Assembly (NCBI GenBank): GCA_020634575.1
Contig: JACKBM010000018.1
Location: 33,799-97,798 of the forward strand
Source: Ardenticatenales bacterium
GTDB taxonomy: Bacteria; Chloroflexota; Anaerolineae; Promineifilales; Promineifilaceae
Length of the DNA: 64,000 nucleotides
Direction of reading: 5' to 3'
This document shows positions 36,345 through 44,588 of this stretch, piece after piece. Position 1 is the first letter of the stretch; each line of letters opens with the position of its first letter. The translations under genes and the position numbers were made by a program. The notes beneath the pieces are model-generated. The model was not told where the DNA came from. It ran no database searches and worked only from the letters and a program-made list of their open reading frames with translations.

Positions 36345-36557
36345 CTTTATAGAAACACATTACCCTGACTATTGCTTTCCCGGGAATAAGTCAGGTGCTA
36401 AGGTTTCAGGCAGTTCTAGAGCTTGACAAGGACAGGGCAAACAGCACGATCAGTATCCTATAAGCGAATAGCGAAGCGCAATTAGCTTTGAGAATATCTA
36501 GCTGAATTCTCATAATGTTCGGCGGCGTAGGCCGCTCCTTGCTTTGCAAAACTGGGC

Positions 36558-37565
36558 TTAGCTGGTTTCATCCGCCACCCGGCGCAGCAGCGCTTTCATG
36601 TAGCCGATCGTGTAGGCGGTGCCTACTTTGTGATCATTGGCCATCAGGGGAATATGATCCGGGATGATCACCCCATTAAAATCAATGGCTGCCAGCTGCT
36701 TGAATACCCGGTACATATCCATGTAGCCATCGTCAATAAACGTCTCCACAAAATGGGGCAGGGGCGCCGTCACATTGCGCATGTGGACCTTGAAAATCTT
36801 GCCCTGGCCGCCAAACTCGGCGATGCTTTCCAGCGCCCCTTTGCCCATCAATGGCCCGCCTTCCAGCCAGCAGCCGACGCAGAAGCAGATGCCCACGCTG
36901 GGGCTATCGGCCAGCGCCAGTGCCTGCGCATAGCCATCATGGCTGCTAAAGATGCAGCGTGGGATGCCGCCCAATTCCGGCTGCGGCGGATCATCCGGGT
37001 GAATGCCGATGCGCACCCCTTCTTCCTCAGCCACCGGCGCCGCCTGGCGGATGAAATATTGGTAATTTTCCCACAGCTCAGCTGCCTCATAGGTGCGACC
37101 ATGGGTGAGGGGCAGGGCGTAATCCCGGCCGTGCCAATGGCCGACGGTGGCGGCGTCCTGATCATATGCTCTGGCGGAGGCGCCACCGCGGGTTGGTTCC
37201 CGCTGGGTGCTCCAGATGCCGTTGGCCATGTGGGCATAGGTGGTATAGGGGATGCCGGCTTTGCCCAGGGCGCGCAGATGATCAATGTAAGCGGCGATTT
37301 TCTCATCGCGGCCGGGCAGCCCCAGCACAATCTTGTCCTGGTTGTGCACATCCCAATTGCCGAAGCCATAAATCTGGAGACCCGCTTTGGCAAAGCGCTC
37401 CTTGGTGCGTGCGTAATACTCATAGCCGGCGTGGGCGCCATCAGTCCAGCAAACGGCCCAATCTACGCCCATCTGCCGGACAAAGGCGAGTTCGTTGTCA
37501 TCCGCTTCCGGGGATACCTGGGCGGCGATCTTCATTCCCGGTTCAATATGCATTAGGTTACTCAT
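36558..37565 (-). CDS. uxuA: Mannonate dehydratase family TIM-barrel enzyme
   Basis: UxuA family protein of 335 aa. The sequence shows the family's metal and substrate motifs: GIHPDDPPQPELGG near residue 198, FCVGCWLE near 230, KVHMRNVTAPLPHFVETFIDDGYMDM around 255-280, and a final DHIPLMAND segment. UxuA removes water from D-mannonate to give 2-keto-3-deoxygluconate using Mn2+. No other hexuronate gene is nearby; the partner is a PhyH-type dioxygenase 2 bp upstream. The pair may therefore act on a different sugar acid or glycoside. Assignment to the family is firm, the substrate less so. Confidence 0.85.
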   Translation of the reverse strand: MSNLMHIEPGMKIAAQVSPEADDNELAFVRQMGVDWAVCWTDGAHAGYEYYARTKERFAKAGLQIYGFGNWDVHNQDKIVLGLPGRDEKIAAYIDHLRALGKAGIPYTTYAHMANGIWSTQREPTRGGASARAYDQDAATVGHWHGRDYALPLTHGRTYEAAELWENYQYFIRQAAPVAEEEGVRIGIHPDDPPQPELGGIPRCIFSSHDGYAQALALADSPSVGICFCVGCWLEGGPLMGKGALESIAEFGGQGKIFKVHMRNVTAPLPHFVETFIDDGYMDMYRVFKQLAAIDFNGVIIPDHIPLMANDHKVGTAYTIGYMKALLRRVADETS

Positions 37566-37567
37566 GG

Positions 37568-38356
37568 CTAGCTGGCCTCGTAGAGCAGGGGGAACTGCTC
37601 CCCCTGCATTTTTTCGCCGTCGGCGACGGTCACATATTCTTTCATGACATGCCGGCCACTGGCGACGAAACAGGTTTCCTCGGTCATGTAATGGAGCGCA
37701 ACGGCCCGGCGCGGCCGGCCGCTGGTGTTATTGTGGGAACCATGCCAGGTCAGGGCATGGTGGAAATGGACTTCGCCCTTCTTAACCGGGCAGCGAATGA
37801 CCCGCACCTCATGACCTTCATATTCCTCTGGCATGGCGTCGTAATGGCTCAGGCTGTTGAGAAAGTCGATGTGGTTGCCCCAGCGGTGGGAGCCGGGCAC
37901 CATGCTCATGCAGCCATTGCTCTCGTCGACGTCATCCAGGGCAACCCAGGCGGTGACCTCGGTCATGGGGGCGATGATGGGCCAGAGGGGGGCGTCCTGG
38001 TGCCAGGCGGTGGTGCCCCCTTTTTGGGGCGGTTTGTACTGGATCTGGTCATGCCAGATGCGCAGTTCGCGGGCGCCGGTGAGCTGGCTGATCCCTTTGG
38101 TGATGGCGGGATGAGCCATCACCTCCCGAAACGGCGGGCTGGCCTGCCAGATATTGACGATTTGCCAGACGGGGGCGTCCTCATCACCGGTAAGATTGCG
38201 GCAAAGGATGGGTTGGGTGATATCCGGCCGGTCCCGCTCCGCAATCACCCGCATTACTTCGGCCCGCAGGATTTCTACCTCGTCCGCGGTCAGGACCGGC
38301 CCGCCGTTGACATAGCCATTTTGTTGAAACTGTCTGATCTGTTGCTCGCTCAGCAT
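37568..38356 (-). CDS. Phytanoyl-CoA dioxygenase (PhyH) family protein
   Basis: Fe(II)/2-oxoglutarate-dependent oxygenase of 262 aa. The metal triad is visible as H-x-D in AWHQDAPLW and a distal His in VHFHHALTWHGSHNNTS, followed by the 2-oxoglutarate-binding Arg in GRPRRAVALHYM. AELD-type N-terminal helices and an ALDDVDESNGCMSMVPGSHRWG segment are typical. GGAGGT precedes the ATG by a few bases. It is the first gene of a two-gene operon with the UxuA-family gene, 2 bp apart. The substrate is unknown; the partner suggests a sugar-related compound. Confidence 0.88.
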   Translation of the reverse strand: MLSEQQIRQFQQNGYVNGGPVLTADEVEILRAEVMRVIAERDRPDITQPILCRNLTGDEDAPVWQIVNIWQASPPFREVMAHPAITKGISQLTGARELRIWHDQIQYKPPQKGGTTAWHQDAPLWPIIAPMTEVTAWVALDDVDESNGCMSMVPGSHRWGNHIDFLNSLSHYDAMPEEYEGHEVRVIRCPVKKGEVHFHHALTWHGSHNNTSGRPRRAVALHYMTEETCFVASGRHVMKEYVTVADGEKMQGEQFPLLYEAS

Positions 38357-38420
38357 GTGACCTCCAGGCCCATGGGAAAATTTGGCCTGATTCTAGCGGT
38401 AAAGCGGCAATAAACCTAGC

Positions 38421-39470
38421 CTAATCAAGGGCCGCGAGCGCCTTAGCTGTGGCCATCTGCCAATTGACGCTGGACCGGTGCTTGCGGAAACCCAGCTCAT
38501 GGTTGATTTTGAGCATTGGCGCATTGGAATCAGCGTTGCCGGTGTCTATGTAGCGCACGTCTGGCCGTTCGGCCAGGACCTTCTCCAGCATGGCCGCCTT
38601 TAGCCAGCGACCAATACCCCGGCCACGGTAGGCGGGAAAGACACCCGTATTGCCCTGTTCCAGGGTAGCCGGATTGTTCGGCTTGGTGAATATTTCGGTG
38701 AAACCAACCAGTTGCCCCGTGGTTGCGTCCTGGGCGTACAGCGACCAGCGTTCGGCACCATTCGCCAGCTGGTTCTTCTCGAGGGCGCGGATCTGCTCGG
38801 CGGAGAACTTGAAATCCTCGACATCCAGGTCATCACGTGGCTGCGAATCCATCACTTCCATCAGGGCGACAACGTCGTCGATGGCCTCTTCCGGGTAAGG
38901 GCCAGTCCAAAGGCCTAATTGGACGGCGCCGGCCCTGGCTTCGCCAGCCGCGATCCAGCGGCGCAGCAATGCTTGATCAACGTCGGCTATCTGCAGACGG
39001 TTGATGGAGGCGACAAGCCCCGGTTCGGCGCCGAGCCAGTTCATGAACGCTTCACCGGCCGGTACATTGCCGTATGTATTGAACAGCAGCAGGCTGCGCT
39101 CATGGCTCGCCGCGTAATCGGCGATGCGCCACAGCAGCGCGCTGCCTAACCCTTGCTGCCGATAGGCCGGCTCGACGCGAATGTCAACCTGGCAAAGGTG
39201 CTCATTCTGGCCTGTATTAAGCATCATGCCGGCCCCGTTGGCGATGATTCGCGCCGTTGCCGGATCCCGTACAACCCAAAACGGCATCTCGAGAAAATCC
39301 GGCATGGATTGCAGCCTGTTTTTGGTGTTCTCCGGGGTGGTGGGTAGATCCTCTGGGGCGACTTCCTGGCGAATCACGTTAAGGTGGTCGGTCAGCGCCG
39401 TATAGAAGCTGTCAGCTGCCGCTCGTGTATCGCACAGTTCAAATTGAAAATCTGCTGGTATATCCTTCAT
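38421..39470 (-). CDS. Tandem GNAT acetyltransferase
   Basis: Protein of 349 aa with two GNAT folds. The first (about 60-165) has VDIRVEPAYRQQGLGSALL as its acetyl-CoA loop. The second (about 225-345) has NTGVFPAYRGRGIGRWLKAAML. Double-GNAT proteins acetylate antibiotics or mycothiol-like thiols, but no specific substrate can be read here. ATG 39470 with AGAGGAA upstream is preferred over further-upstream starts. It lies 19 bp downstream of the ribbon-helix-helix repressor gene on the same strand and is probably in its operon. Confidence 0.85.
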   Translation of the reverse strand: MKDIPADFQFELCDTRAAADSFYTALTDHLNVIRQEVAPEDLPTTPENTKNRLQSMPDFLEMPFWVVRDPATARIIANGAGMMLNTGQNEHLCQVDIRVEPAYRQQGLGSALLWRIADYAASHERSLLLFNTYGNVPAGEAFMNWLGAEPGLVASINRLQIADVDQALLRRWIAAGEARAGAVQLGLWTGPYPEEAIDDVVALMEVMDSQPRDDLDVEDFKFSAEQIRALEKNQLANGAERWSLYAQDATTGQLVGFTEIFTKPNNPATLEQGNTGVFPAYRGRGIGRWLKAAMLEKVLAERPDVRYIDTGNADSNAPMLKINHELGFRKHRSSVNWQMATAKALAALD

Positions 39471-39489
39471 ATTTGTTTCCTCTTGAATC

Positions 39490-39876
39490 TCACTTGATGC
39501 GATCGGCCAGAACCTCTTTGACCGCTTTGCTGGCCCGGAACGAACCCAGCACGACGACGGATTCAATTGTGGCGTCGGCCAGCTCTGCCGGCACATCGTT
39601 GGCGATGACCAACATGCCTACGACGCGGATCTTCAGCTTTTCACCCTTGGCCAGCCGCTTCTCCAACCCGTCTTTGGTGTAGACCAGTACGCCCATCACC
39701 ATATTCAGTCGCACGGTACTTTGCTTAATGACCTCATCATGCCGGCTGAGCTCGCGGCGAATCGCGGTCCGTATCATGTCGGTTCGGTTGGTGTAAAAGC
39801 CTTCTTCGACAAGCAAATCGATCTGGCCCAGATCCATGATGCTGAGATTGATGGTGAGTTTTTCTGTTTCGGCCAT
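39490..39876 (-). CDS. Ribbon-helix-helix (CopG-like) repressor
   Basis: Regulator of 128 aa. Residues 5-47 form the ribbon-helix-helix: the strand EKLTINLSIMDL, helix 1 GQIDLLVEEG, then TNRTDMIRTAIRREL. A C-terminal domain of about 75 residues (VRLNMVMGVLVYT, LKIRVVGMLVIAND) may oligomerise or bind a ligand; it does not show the His/Cys nickel sites of NikR. ATG 39876 has GGAGG 6 nt upstream. A textbook promoter (TTGACA-N17-TAATAT) and a 34-bp palindrome covering the start of transcription lie just upstream, so autorepression is very likely, with the GNAT gene as co-transcribed output. Confidence 0.85.
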   Translation of the reverse strand: MAETEKLTINLSIMDLGQIDLLVEEGFYTNRTDMIRTAIRRELSRHDEVIKQSTVRLNMVMGVLVYTKDGLEKRLAKGEKLKIRVVGMLVIANDVPAELADATIESVVVLGSFRASKAVKEVLADRIK

Positions 39877-39890
39877 GATGCGCCTCCGTA

Positions 39891-39924
39891 TTCCATATAC
39901 CATCCATGTGGATGGTATATGGAA
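39891..39924. promoter_or_regulatory. 34-bp palindromic operator of the RHH repressor
   Basis: TTCCATATACCATCCA, then TG, then the exact complement arm give two perfect 16-bp arms. The site begins at the -10 box of the repressor promoter and spans the expected transcription start (about 39917), so repressor binding would block initiation. Confidence 0.85.
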
Positions 39925-39952
39925 TATTATGACCTTACTGCGCGCCTGTCAA
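39924..39952 (-). promoter_or_regulatory. Sigma-70-type promoter of the RHH repressor
   Basis: On the minus strand TTGACA (39952-39947) is separated by exactly 17 bp from TAATAT (39929-39924). Its -35 lies back to back with the plus-strand promoter of the sulfotransferase gene. Confidence 0.85.
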
Positions 39953-39954
39953 GT

Positions 39955-39983
39955 TTGACTTCACTAACTGGTCGGGCTACTAT
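39955..39983 (+). promoter_or_regulatory. Promoter of the sulfotransferase gene, apparently leaderless
   Basis: TTGACT (39955-39960), 17 bp, TACTAT (39978-39983). The ATG follows the -10 after 6 nt, so transcription should start at or beside the start codon. There is no Shine-Dalgarno. Confidence 0.75.
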
Positions 39984-39989
39984 CCGCCC

Positions 39990-40835
39990 ATGGATGAGCA
40001 GGCAGAGGAAACGGTAATTTTTCTGCATCTACCCAAAACGGCCGGGACGACCCTGCATCGCATTCTCGATAGGGAATATCCAGGATCAGCTGTCTTCACG
40101 ATTGGTGTGGATGCGCATGCAGATATCGAACAGTTCTACGAGCTACCCGAGGCTGAACTGGAACAGGTGCAACTGTTGCGCGGCCATATGCCCTTTGGTC
40201 TGCACGAGCATCTTCCTCAGGCTGCTCGTTACTTCACCATGTTGCGCGATCCCATTGAACGGGTGATCTCCAATTATTATTACATTCGTCGTTCGCCGGA
40301 ACATTATCTATACCCGACGCTGCAGGCGACCGGCTGGGATCTGGCGGCCCTGTTGCACAGCCAGCTGCCCGTGATGCTCGATAATGGGCAGACCCGGTTG
40401 CTGTCTGGCGTCTGGGGTGATGTGGGCTACGGCAAGATGGATGAGCAGCACCTGGCGCTCGCGCAACGCCATCTCCGCGATTATTTTGCGGTGGTGGGGC
40501 TACAGGAGCAGTTTGATAGCTCACTACTGCTAATGCAGAAAGCTTTTGGCTGGCGACGCATCGAATATCGGAAGCGGAATGTGACCCAGAATCGGCCGGC
40601 CCGGGAGACACTTTCGGCTGAAACCCTGGCCGCCATCCGCGAGGCTAATTTGCTCGATCTGCAACTGTATGAATATGCGCGCCAGTTGTTCCGGCGCCAG
40701 TTGCGGCAGCAAGGGGCGTTGTTCCGGGCACGGGTGCGCCTGTTTCCACTGGAAAACCGCTTGCGGCGCCGCTACTGGGCGCTCCGCCAGGTATCGCTGC
40801 GCCAGATGATCAGGGAGCGCTGGGAGCAATCATGA
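39990..40835 (+). CDS. Sulfotransferase family protein
   Basis: Cytoplasmic PAPS-dependent sulfotransferase-like protein of 281 aa. The 5'-phosphosulfate loop is LPKTAGTT (residues 14-21) after the FLH strand. The 3'-phosphate motif is RDPIERVISNYYY near residue 87, with LLRGHMPFGLHEHL between. This matches the family that modifies carbohydrates (sulfotransfer_2/heparan-type). The end is very basic. It appears to be translated from a leaderless mRNA and overlaps the next gene by 4 bp (ATGA). The acceptor is unknown. Confidence 0.85.
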   Translation: MDEQAEETVIFLHLPKTAGTTLHRILDREYPGSAVFTIGVDAHADIEQFYELPEAELEQVQLLRGHMPFGLHEHLPQAARYFTMLRDPIERVISNYYYIRRSPEHYLYPTLQATGWDLAALLHSQLPVMLDNGQTRLLSGVWGDVGYGKMDEQHLALAQRHLRDYFAVVGLQEQFDSSLLLMQKAFGWRRIEYRKRNVTQNRPARETLSAETLAAIREANLLDLQLYEYARQLFRRQLRQQGALFRARVRLFPLENRLRRRYWALRQVSLRQMIRERWEQS

Positions 40836-41326
40836 GTCAAAACGAGATCAAGCCGGCCCAACCGCCGTCTGGCTGGCTCAAACTGGGTTTTCGCCTGCCC
40901 GTGTACCTGTACCGGCTGGGGTTGGGCGGCTTCCTGGGCAAACGTTTTTTGCGCCTGCACCACGTTGGCCGCAAATCCGGCTTGCCGCGCGAGAATGTGC
41001 TGGAAGTGGCCGGCTATGATAAAGAATCTGATACCTACTACGTGGTTTCCGGCTATGGTAAGCAATCGCAATGGTATCGTAATTTGCTGGCTCAGCCGGC
41101 CGTCCAAATCCAGGTGGGCTGGCGCCGTTGCGCTGTGACGGCAACCCCGTTGGCGCCGGCGGCATCCGGCCGGTTCATGGTCGATTACGCCCGCCGCCAT
41201 CCCACCGCCGCCCGTAACCTGGCCAAAGTCCTGGGCGTCCCCGGCGGCGAGAAACCTGAGGATTATGAGCGGCTCGGCCAAACCGTGTTGAACGCGGTAG
41301 CGCTTAAGGTGGAACGGGAGCTTTAA
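40832..41326 (+). CDS. DDN-type deazaflavin (F420)-dependent oxidoreductase
   Basis: Nitroreductase/deazaflavin-dependent family protein of 164 aa. It shows RLHHVGRKSGLPRENVLEVAGY, then YYVVSGYGKQSQWYRNLLAQPAVQIQVG, the classic F420-binding split-barrel pattern of Ddn and relatives. The N-terminal helix may associate with the membrane. Members reduce quinones or other hydrophobic substrates with F420H2; some bind fatty acids or haem instead. It is coupled to the sulfotransferase gene by ATGA. Its presence suggests the host makes F420, but no F420 synthesis gene is in the window. Confidence 0.88.
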   Translation: MSQNEIKPAQPPSGWLKLGFRLPVYLYRLGLGGFLGKRFLRLHHVGRKSGLPRENVLEVAGYDKESDTYYVVSGYGKQSQWYRNLLAQPAVQIQVGWRRCAVTATPLAPAASGRFMVDYARRHPTAARNLAKVLGVPGGEKPEDYERLGQTVLNAVALKVEREL

Positions 41327-41361
41327 GCGTTGCCTGGAGGGTCCGGCGCAGGCCGCGCGAA

Positions 41362-41420
41362 GAGACCCGGGCGCTTTAGGCGCCGTTCGTTTTGGTTACC
41401 GCTCGCAGCGTCCGGGTCTC
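41362..41420 (+). terminator. Hairpin after the DDN gene
   Basis: GAGACCCGG (41362-41370) pairs with CCGGGTCTC (41412-41420), with additional CGCT/AGCG pairing inside. The loop holds GGCGCTTTAGGCGCC, itself nearly self-complementary. It can end the sulfotransferase-DDN transcript, although no U tract follows. Confidence 0.5.
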
Positions 41421-41769
41421 AGACGGGGAGTGTCCGGGTCGCCGGCCAGGCCGTTGCTCGCTTGACAACCATGTTATCCTTACGCCTACGATGAGTTACA
41501 CATTTAGCTCAACCCTTCACATGGTCATGCGCCGGCTACCGTCGCCGATGTCTCGAGGCACATCGGTCTGGGTAGCCAGTTTTTGATCGTTTCTACCCCG
41601 GTAGCCTTCCTCAATTTGTGAGCCTCTTGATGAGCTGTTAGCTATTAGCTTTCAGCTGTTAGTGGTCAGTTGTTGATAAGCTTCTTGTCTGAATGAGCGC
41701 CTTTAAGTCATGGTTCGCTCCAGGCTAATAGCTAACAGCTGTCAGCTAACAGCTAAAGAAGGATCTACC
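41421..41769 (+). promoter_or_regulatory. metG upstream region with 17-bp inverted repeat
   Basis: TTGACA at 41462-41467 with TACGAT 19 bp on is a weak promoter candidate. Further down, AGCTGTTAGCTATTAGC (41633-41649) is exactly complementary to GCTAATAGCTAACAGCT (41724-41740), with extra AGCTGTTAG/AGCTAACAGCT copies around both. The long leader and hairpin could regulate metG, but I see no T-box sequence and no U tract, so it may simply be a dispersed repeat. Confidence 0.5.
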
Positions 41770-43554
41770 ATGACCACCCCTATCCTGATCGCTGTCGCCT
41801 GGCCCTATGCCAATGGCGATTTACATGCTGGCCATCTGGCTGGTTGCCTCTTGCCCGCTGATATCTTTGCCCGCTTCGAACGGCTGCGTGGCAATGATGT
41901 GCTGGTTGTTTCGGGTTCGGACGCGCACGGGACGCCGATTACCCTGGCTGCCCAGGCCGCGGGCATCGCGCCCGTCGAGCTGTTTACCCATTATCACGAG
42001 CGTTTCCTCACGACGCTGCGCGACCTCGGCATCAGTTTTGACCTGTTCACCCATACCGACACCGCCAACCATCATGCGGTGTCGCAGACGCTCTTTAGCC
42101 GGCTGTATGACCGTGGCTATATCTTCGCCGCGCCTCAGCAATTGCTCTATTCAACCCGGGACCATCGCTTCCTGCCCGATCGGTACGTCGAGGGCACCTG
42201 CCCGGTCTGTGGCGATGAGTCCGCCCGCGGCGACCAATGCGACAGTTGCAACACACTCCTCAACGGCACCGATCTCCTGCACCCCCGTCATGCCGGCGAC
42301 CCACCTGGGCAACTCGTCACTCAGATCGAGCTGCGCGAGAGTGAACACCTGTTCCTGAACCTGCCGGCCCTGGCTGAAGCGCTCGAGACCTATCTGGCCG
42401 ACAACACAGCGCATTGGCGGGCCAATGTGCGCAATTTCACCCGCAACTTTGTGGCGGGCGGCCTCAAGCCCCGGCCGATCTCCCGCGATCTTGACTGGGG
42501 CATCCCAGTGCCGTTACCCGGCTGGGAAGAAAAGAAGCTGTACATCTGGTTCGAGAATATCATCGGTTATCTCTCGGCCACGATTGAATGGGCGCAGCTG
42601 AACGGGACCCCGGACGCCTGGCACCGTTTCTGGTACAACCCGGCGGCGCGCAGCTACTACTTCCTGGGCAAGGACAACATCCCTTTCCACACCATCTTCT
42701 GGCCGGCGGAACTGCTGGGCGCGGCCCGGCTGCCGGGCGCTCCGGCCGGTGCCCACTTCAATCTCCCCTACGACGTGCCCGCCAACGAACACCTCACCAT
42801 CCTGCGGCGTACCCTCAGCAAGAGCCGGCGCTGGGCGATCTGGCTGCCCGAACTGCTGGCCCAGTACGACATTGACTCTATTCGCTACGCCTTTGCCGCC
42901 AATCTGCCGGAGAGCCGGGATGGGGATTTCACCTGGGAATCGTTTTTGCAGAAGATCAATGGGGAGCTGGTGGCCAAATGGGGCAATCTCGCCTACCGTG
43001 TCCTCTCGTTTGCCTACAAGCATTGGGATGGCGTGGTGCCGGCGCCAGGTCCGCTGACGCCGCTGGATGAGACGCTGCGCCTGACCATCACCGCCGGCTT
43101 TGACCGGGTGACGGCGTTGCTCGAAGCGGTTCAGCCACGGGCGGCCCTAACCGAGGCCATCCGGCTGGCCGGCGCCATCAATAGCTATCTGGACGAGGCG
43201 CCCTGGTTTGGCGTCATCACCACCGACCGGGCCGCGGCGGCGACGACGGTTTATACGGCGCTCTGGGCCGTGGACAGCCTCAAGCTGCTGCTGGCCCCGT
43301 ATCTGCCGGATAGTTGCCAGCGGCTGCATGAACAATTTGGCTACGCTGGCGCGCTGTTTGGCACTGCCTACATCGAGACGGTGGGTGAGCCGGGCGACCG
43401 GCATGACGTGCTGCGCTACGATGGTTCGGCGGCAACCGGCCGGTGGGCCCTCAGCGACCTCCAACCCGGCCAAAAGCTCGGCCAGCCCCAACCCCTCTTC
43501 CCCAAACTGGATGACGACATCGTCGTCTACGAATACCGTCGCCTGACGGCTTAG
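41770..43554 (+). CDS. metG: Methionyl-tRNA synthetase
   Basis: Class I synthetase of 594 aa that charges tRNA-Met. The HIGH motif is HAGH at residues 19-22 in WPYANGDLHAGHLAG. The zinc knuckle CPVCGDESARGDQCDSC lies near residue 143. The KMSKS loop is a divergent TLSKSRR after the HLTILRR stretch. The anticodon-binding helical domain ends the protein, and there is no C-terminal EMAP/Trbp111 domain. ATG 41770 is preceded by AAGGA; an upstream in-frame start would run through the repeats. A hairpin repeat follows the stop. Confidence 0.95.
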   Translation: MTTPILIAVAWPYANGDLHAGHLAGCLLPADIFARFERLRGNDVLVVSGSDAHGTPITLAAQAAGIAPVELFTHYHERFLTTLRDLGISFDLFTHTDTANHHAVSQTLFSRLYDRGYIFAAPQQLLYSTRDHRFLPDRYVEGTCPVCGDESARGDQCDSCNTLLNGTDLLHPRHAGDPPGQLVTQIELRESEHLFLNLPALAEALETYLADNTAHWRANVRNFTRNFVAGGLKPRPISRDLDWGIPVPLPGWEEKKLYIWFENIIGYLSATIEWAQLNGTPDAWHRFWYNPAARSYYFLGKDNIPFHTIFWPAELLGAARLPGAPAGAHFNLPYDVPANEHLTILRRTLSKSRRWAIWLPELLAQYDIDSIRYAFAANLPESRDGDFTWESFLQKINGELVAKWGNLAYRVLSFAYKHWDGVVPAPGPLTPLDETLRLTITAGFDRVTALLEAVQPRAALTEAIRLAGAINSYLDEAPWFGVITTDRAAAATTVYTALWAVDSLKLLLAPYLPDSCQRLHEQFGYAGALFGTAYIETVGEPGDRHDVLRYDGSAATGRWALSDLQPGQKLGQPQPLFPKLDDDIVVYEYRRLTA

Positions 43555-43564
43555 GGAGAAGAGA

Positions 43565-43645
43565 GCCACGGATTAACACAGATTCAACACGGATTTTTCT
43601 GGACAAACAAAAGAAATCCGTGCCAAATCCGTGTTAATCCGTGGC
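43565..43645. terminator. 81-bp hairpin repeat, copy A (bidirectional terminator)
   Basis: GCCACGGATTAACAC at 43565 pairs with GTGTTAATCCGTGGC ending at 43645, and the inner AACACGGATTT pairs with AAATCCGTGCC. It lies between the convergent metG and propeller genes and is followed by A/T runs on both sides, so it fits a bidirectional terminator. A near-identical copy is at 44798-44878. Confidence 0.8.
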
Positions 43646-43652
43646 AAAAAAA

Positions 43653-44588
43653 CTAACGGCGCGACATTTTGACGACTTCGTAAGGGGTCGTCGGGGTGGG
43701 TGGGGTGCTGAATTTGGCGTTGACGGCGTAGATCGAATTGCCGAAGACCAGGGCGGTTGTGGGCACATCGAGGTTCGCGTTGGTGATTGTCCCCTCGATG
43801 GTGCCGCTGGCCAGGTCCGGGCTGAGCGAGACAATGGCGATCTGGTTCAACTGGTTCTGGACGACATACAGGGTATGTCCGGCCAGGGCCAGACCGTCGC
43901 CGAACGGCAACGCCGTGCCGAGATCGATCTGGGTGGCTACGCCCGTTGCCGGGTCCACCTCGTAGATGGCCTGAGCGGCGCTGCTGACCACGATCAGGCT
44001 ATTCCCATTCGCGGTCGCCTCAATCCCGTTGGCGTTGAAGCCGCCCATTTGTTGCCAATCGCCCGTAAGCGGCAGAGTCGTGACGTCAGCCGCGTCTGGC
44101 AGGGAACCGCCGGCGCCCAGGGGCACGCGGGTCAGCTCTGCGGCGAAGGAGTTGGTGAAGTAGGCCGCGTCCCGGGTGACGATGACATCGTTGATGAAGT
44201 CAGCGCCGCCGCCACTGGCCATCGGGTATTCGGCGACGAGAGCGCCTGTCGCGGTGTCGATCACGCGGCCAACCGCGCCGGGGCCGCCGGCCACAAACAG
44301 GTAACCGGAGCGAGAATCAAAGCTCATGCCCACCGACACCCAGCCAGCGGCGCCCGGGTTCAGGACCGCGACTTCGCCGCTGCGCAGGTCGCCGGCCACG
44401 ATGGCCCCCGTCCCCAGCGAACCGCCGTAGAAGGTGTGGCCGTTGCCAAGGGTGATGCCTTCTGGCCGGAAACCGTCTGGCATTGCGATAATATCGGGGA
44501 ACGCTTTCTTCGCCGCTACCGGCAGCGCCAGGGCGAAAAGAAGCAGAAGGCTGGTGAGCACGAGAAAAATCCGAGTTGATCGTTTCAT
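43653..44588 (-). CDS. Secreted NHL/SMP-30-like beta-propeller protein
   Basis: Exported protein of 311 aa. The signal peptide is about residues 1-26 (RIFLVLTSLLLLFALALPVAA). The mature part has repeated propeller blades such as MSFDSRSGYLFVAGGPGAVGRVIDTATG, SLIVVSSAAQAIYEVDPATG and HTLYVVQNQLNQIAIVSL, close to SMP-30/gluconolactonase-like domains. Catalytic residues cannot be assigned. ATG 44588 has AGGAG 6 nt upstream. The gene is flanked by two near-identical 81-bp repeats in the same orientation (43565 and 44798), so it could have moved or been duplicated as a unit. Confidence 0.8.
   Translation of the reverse strand: MKRSTRIFLVLTSLLLLFALALPVAAKKAFPDIIAMPDGFRPEGITLGNGHTFYGGSLGTGAIVAGDLRSGEVAVLNPGAAGWVSVGMSFDSRSGYLFVAGGPGAVGRVIDTATGALVAEYPMASGGGADFINDVIVTRDAAYFTNSFAAELTRVPLGAGGSLPDAADVTTLPLTGDWQQMGGFNANGIEATANGNSLIVVSSAAQAIYEVDPATGVATQIDLGTALPFGDGLALAGHTLYVVQNQLNQIAIVSLSPDLASGTIEGTITNANLDVPTTALVFGNSIYAVNAKFSTPPTPTTPYEVVKMSRR

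Noticed and set aside
39490..39876. NikR nickel repressor
   Set aside because: The C-terminal domain lacks the His/Cys nickel-binding pattern.
41421..41769. T-box riboswitch upstream of metG
   Set aside because: I found no T-box consensus sequence, specifier loop or terminator with a U tract; the hairpin consists of simple AGCT-type repeats.
43653..44588. Composite transposon made of the two 81-bp repeats and the gene between them
   Set aside because: There is no transposase and no target duplication; each repeat sits at a gene end, where a terminator role explains it.
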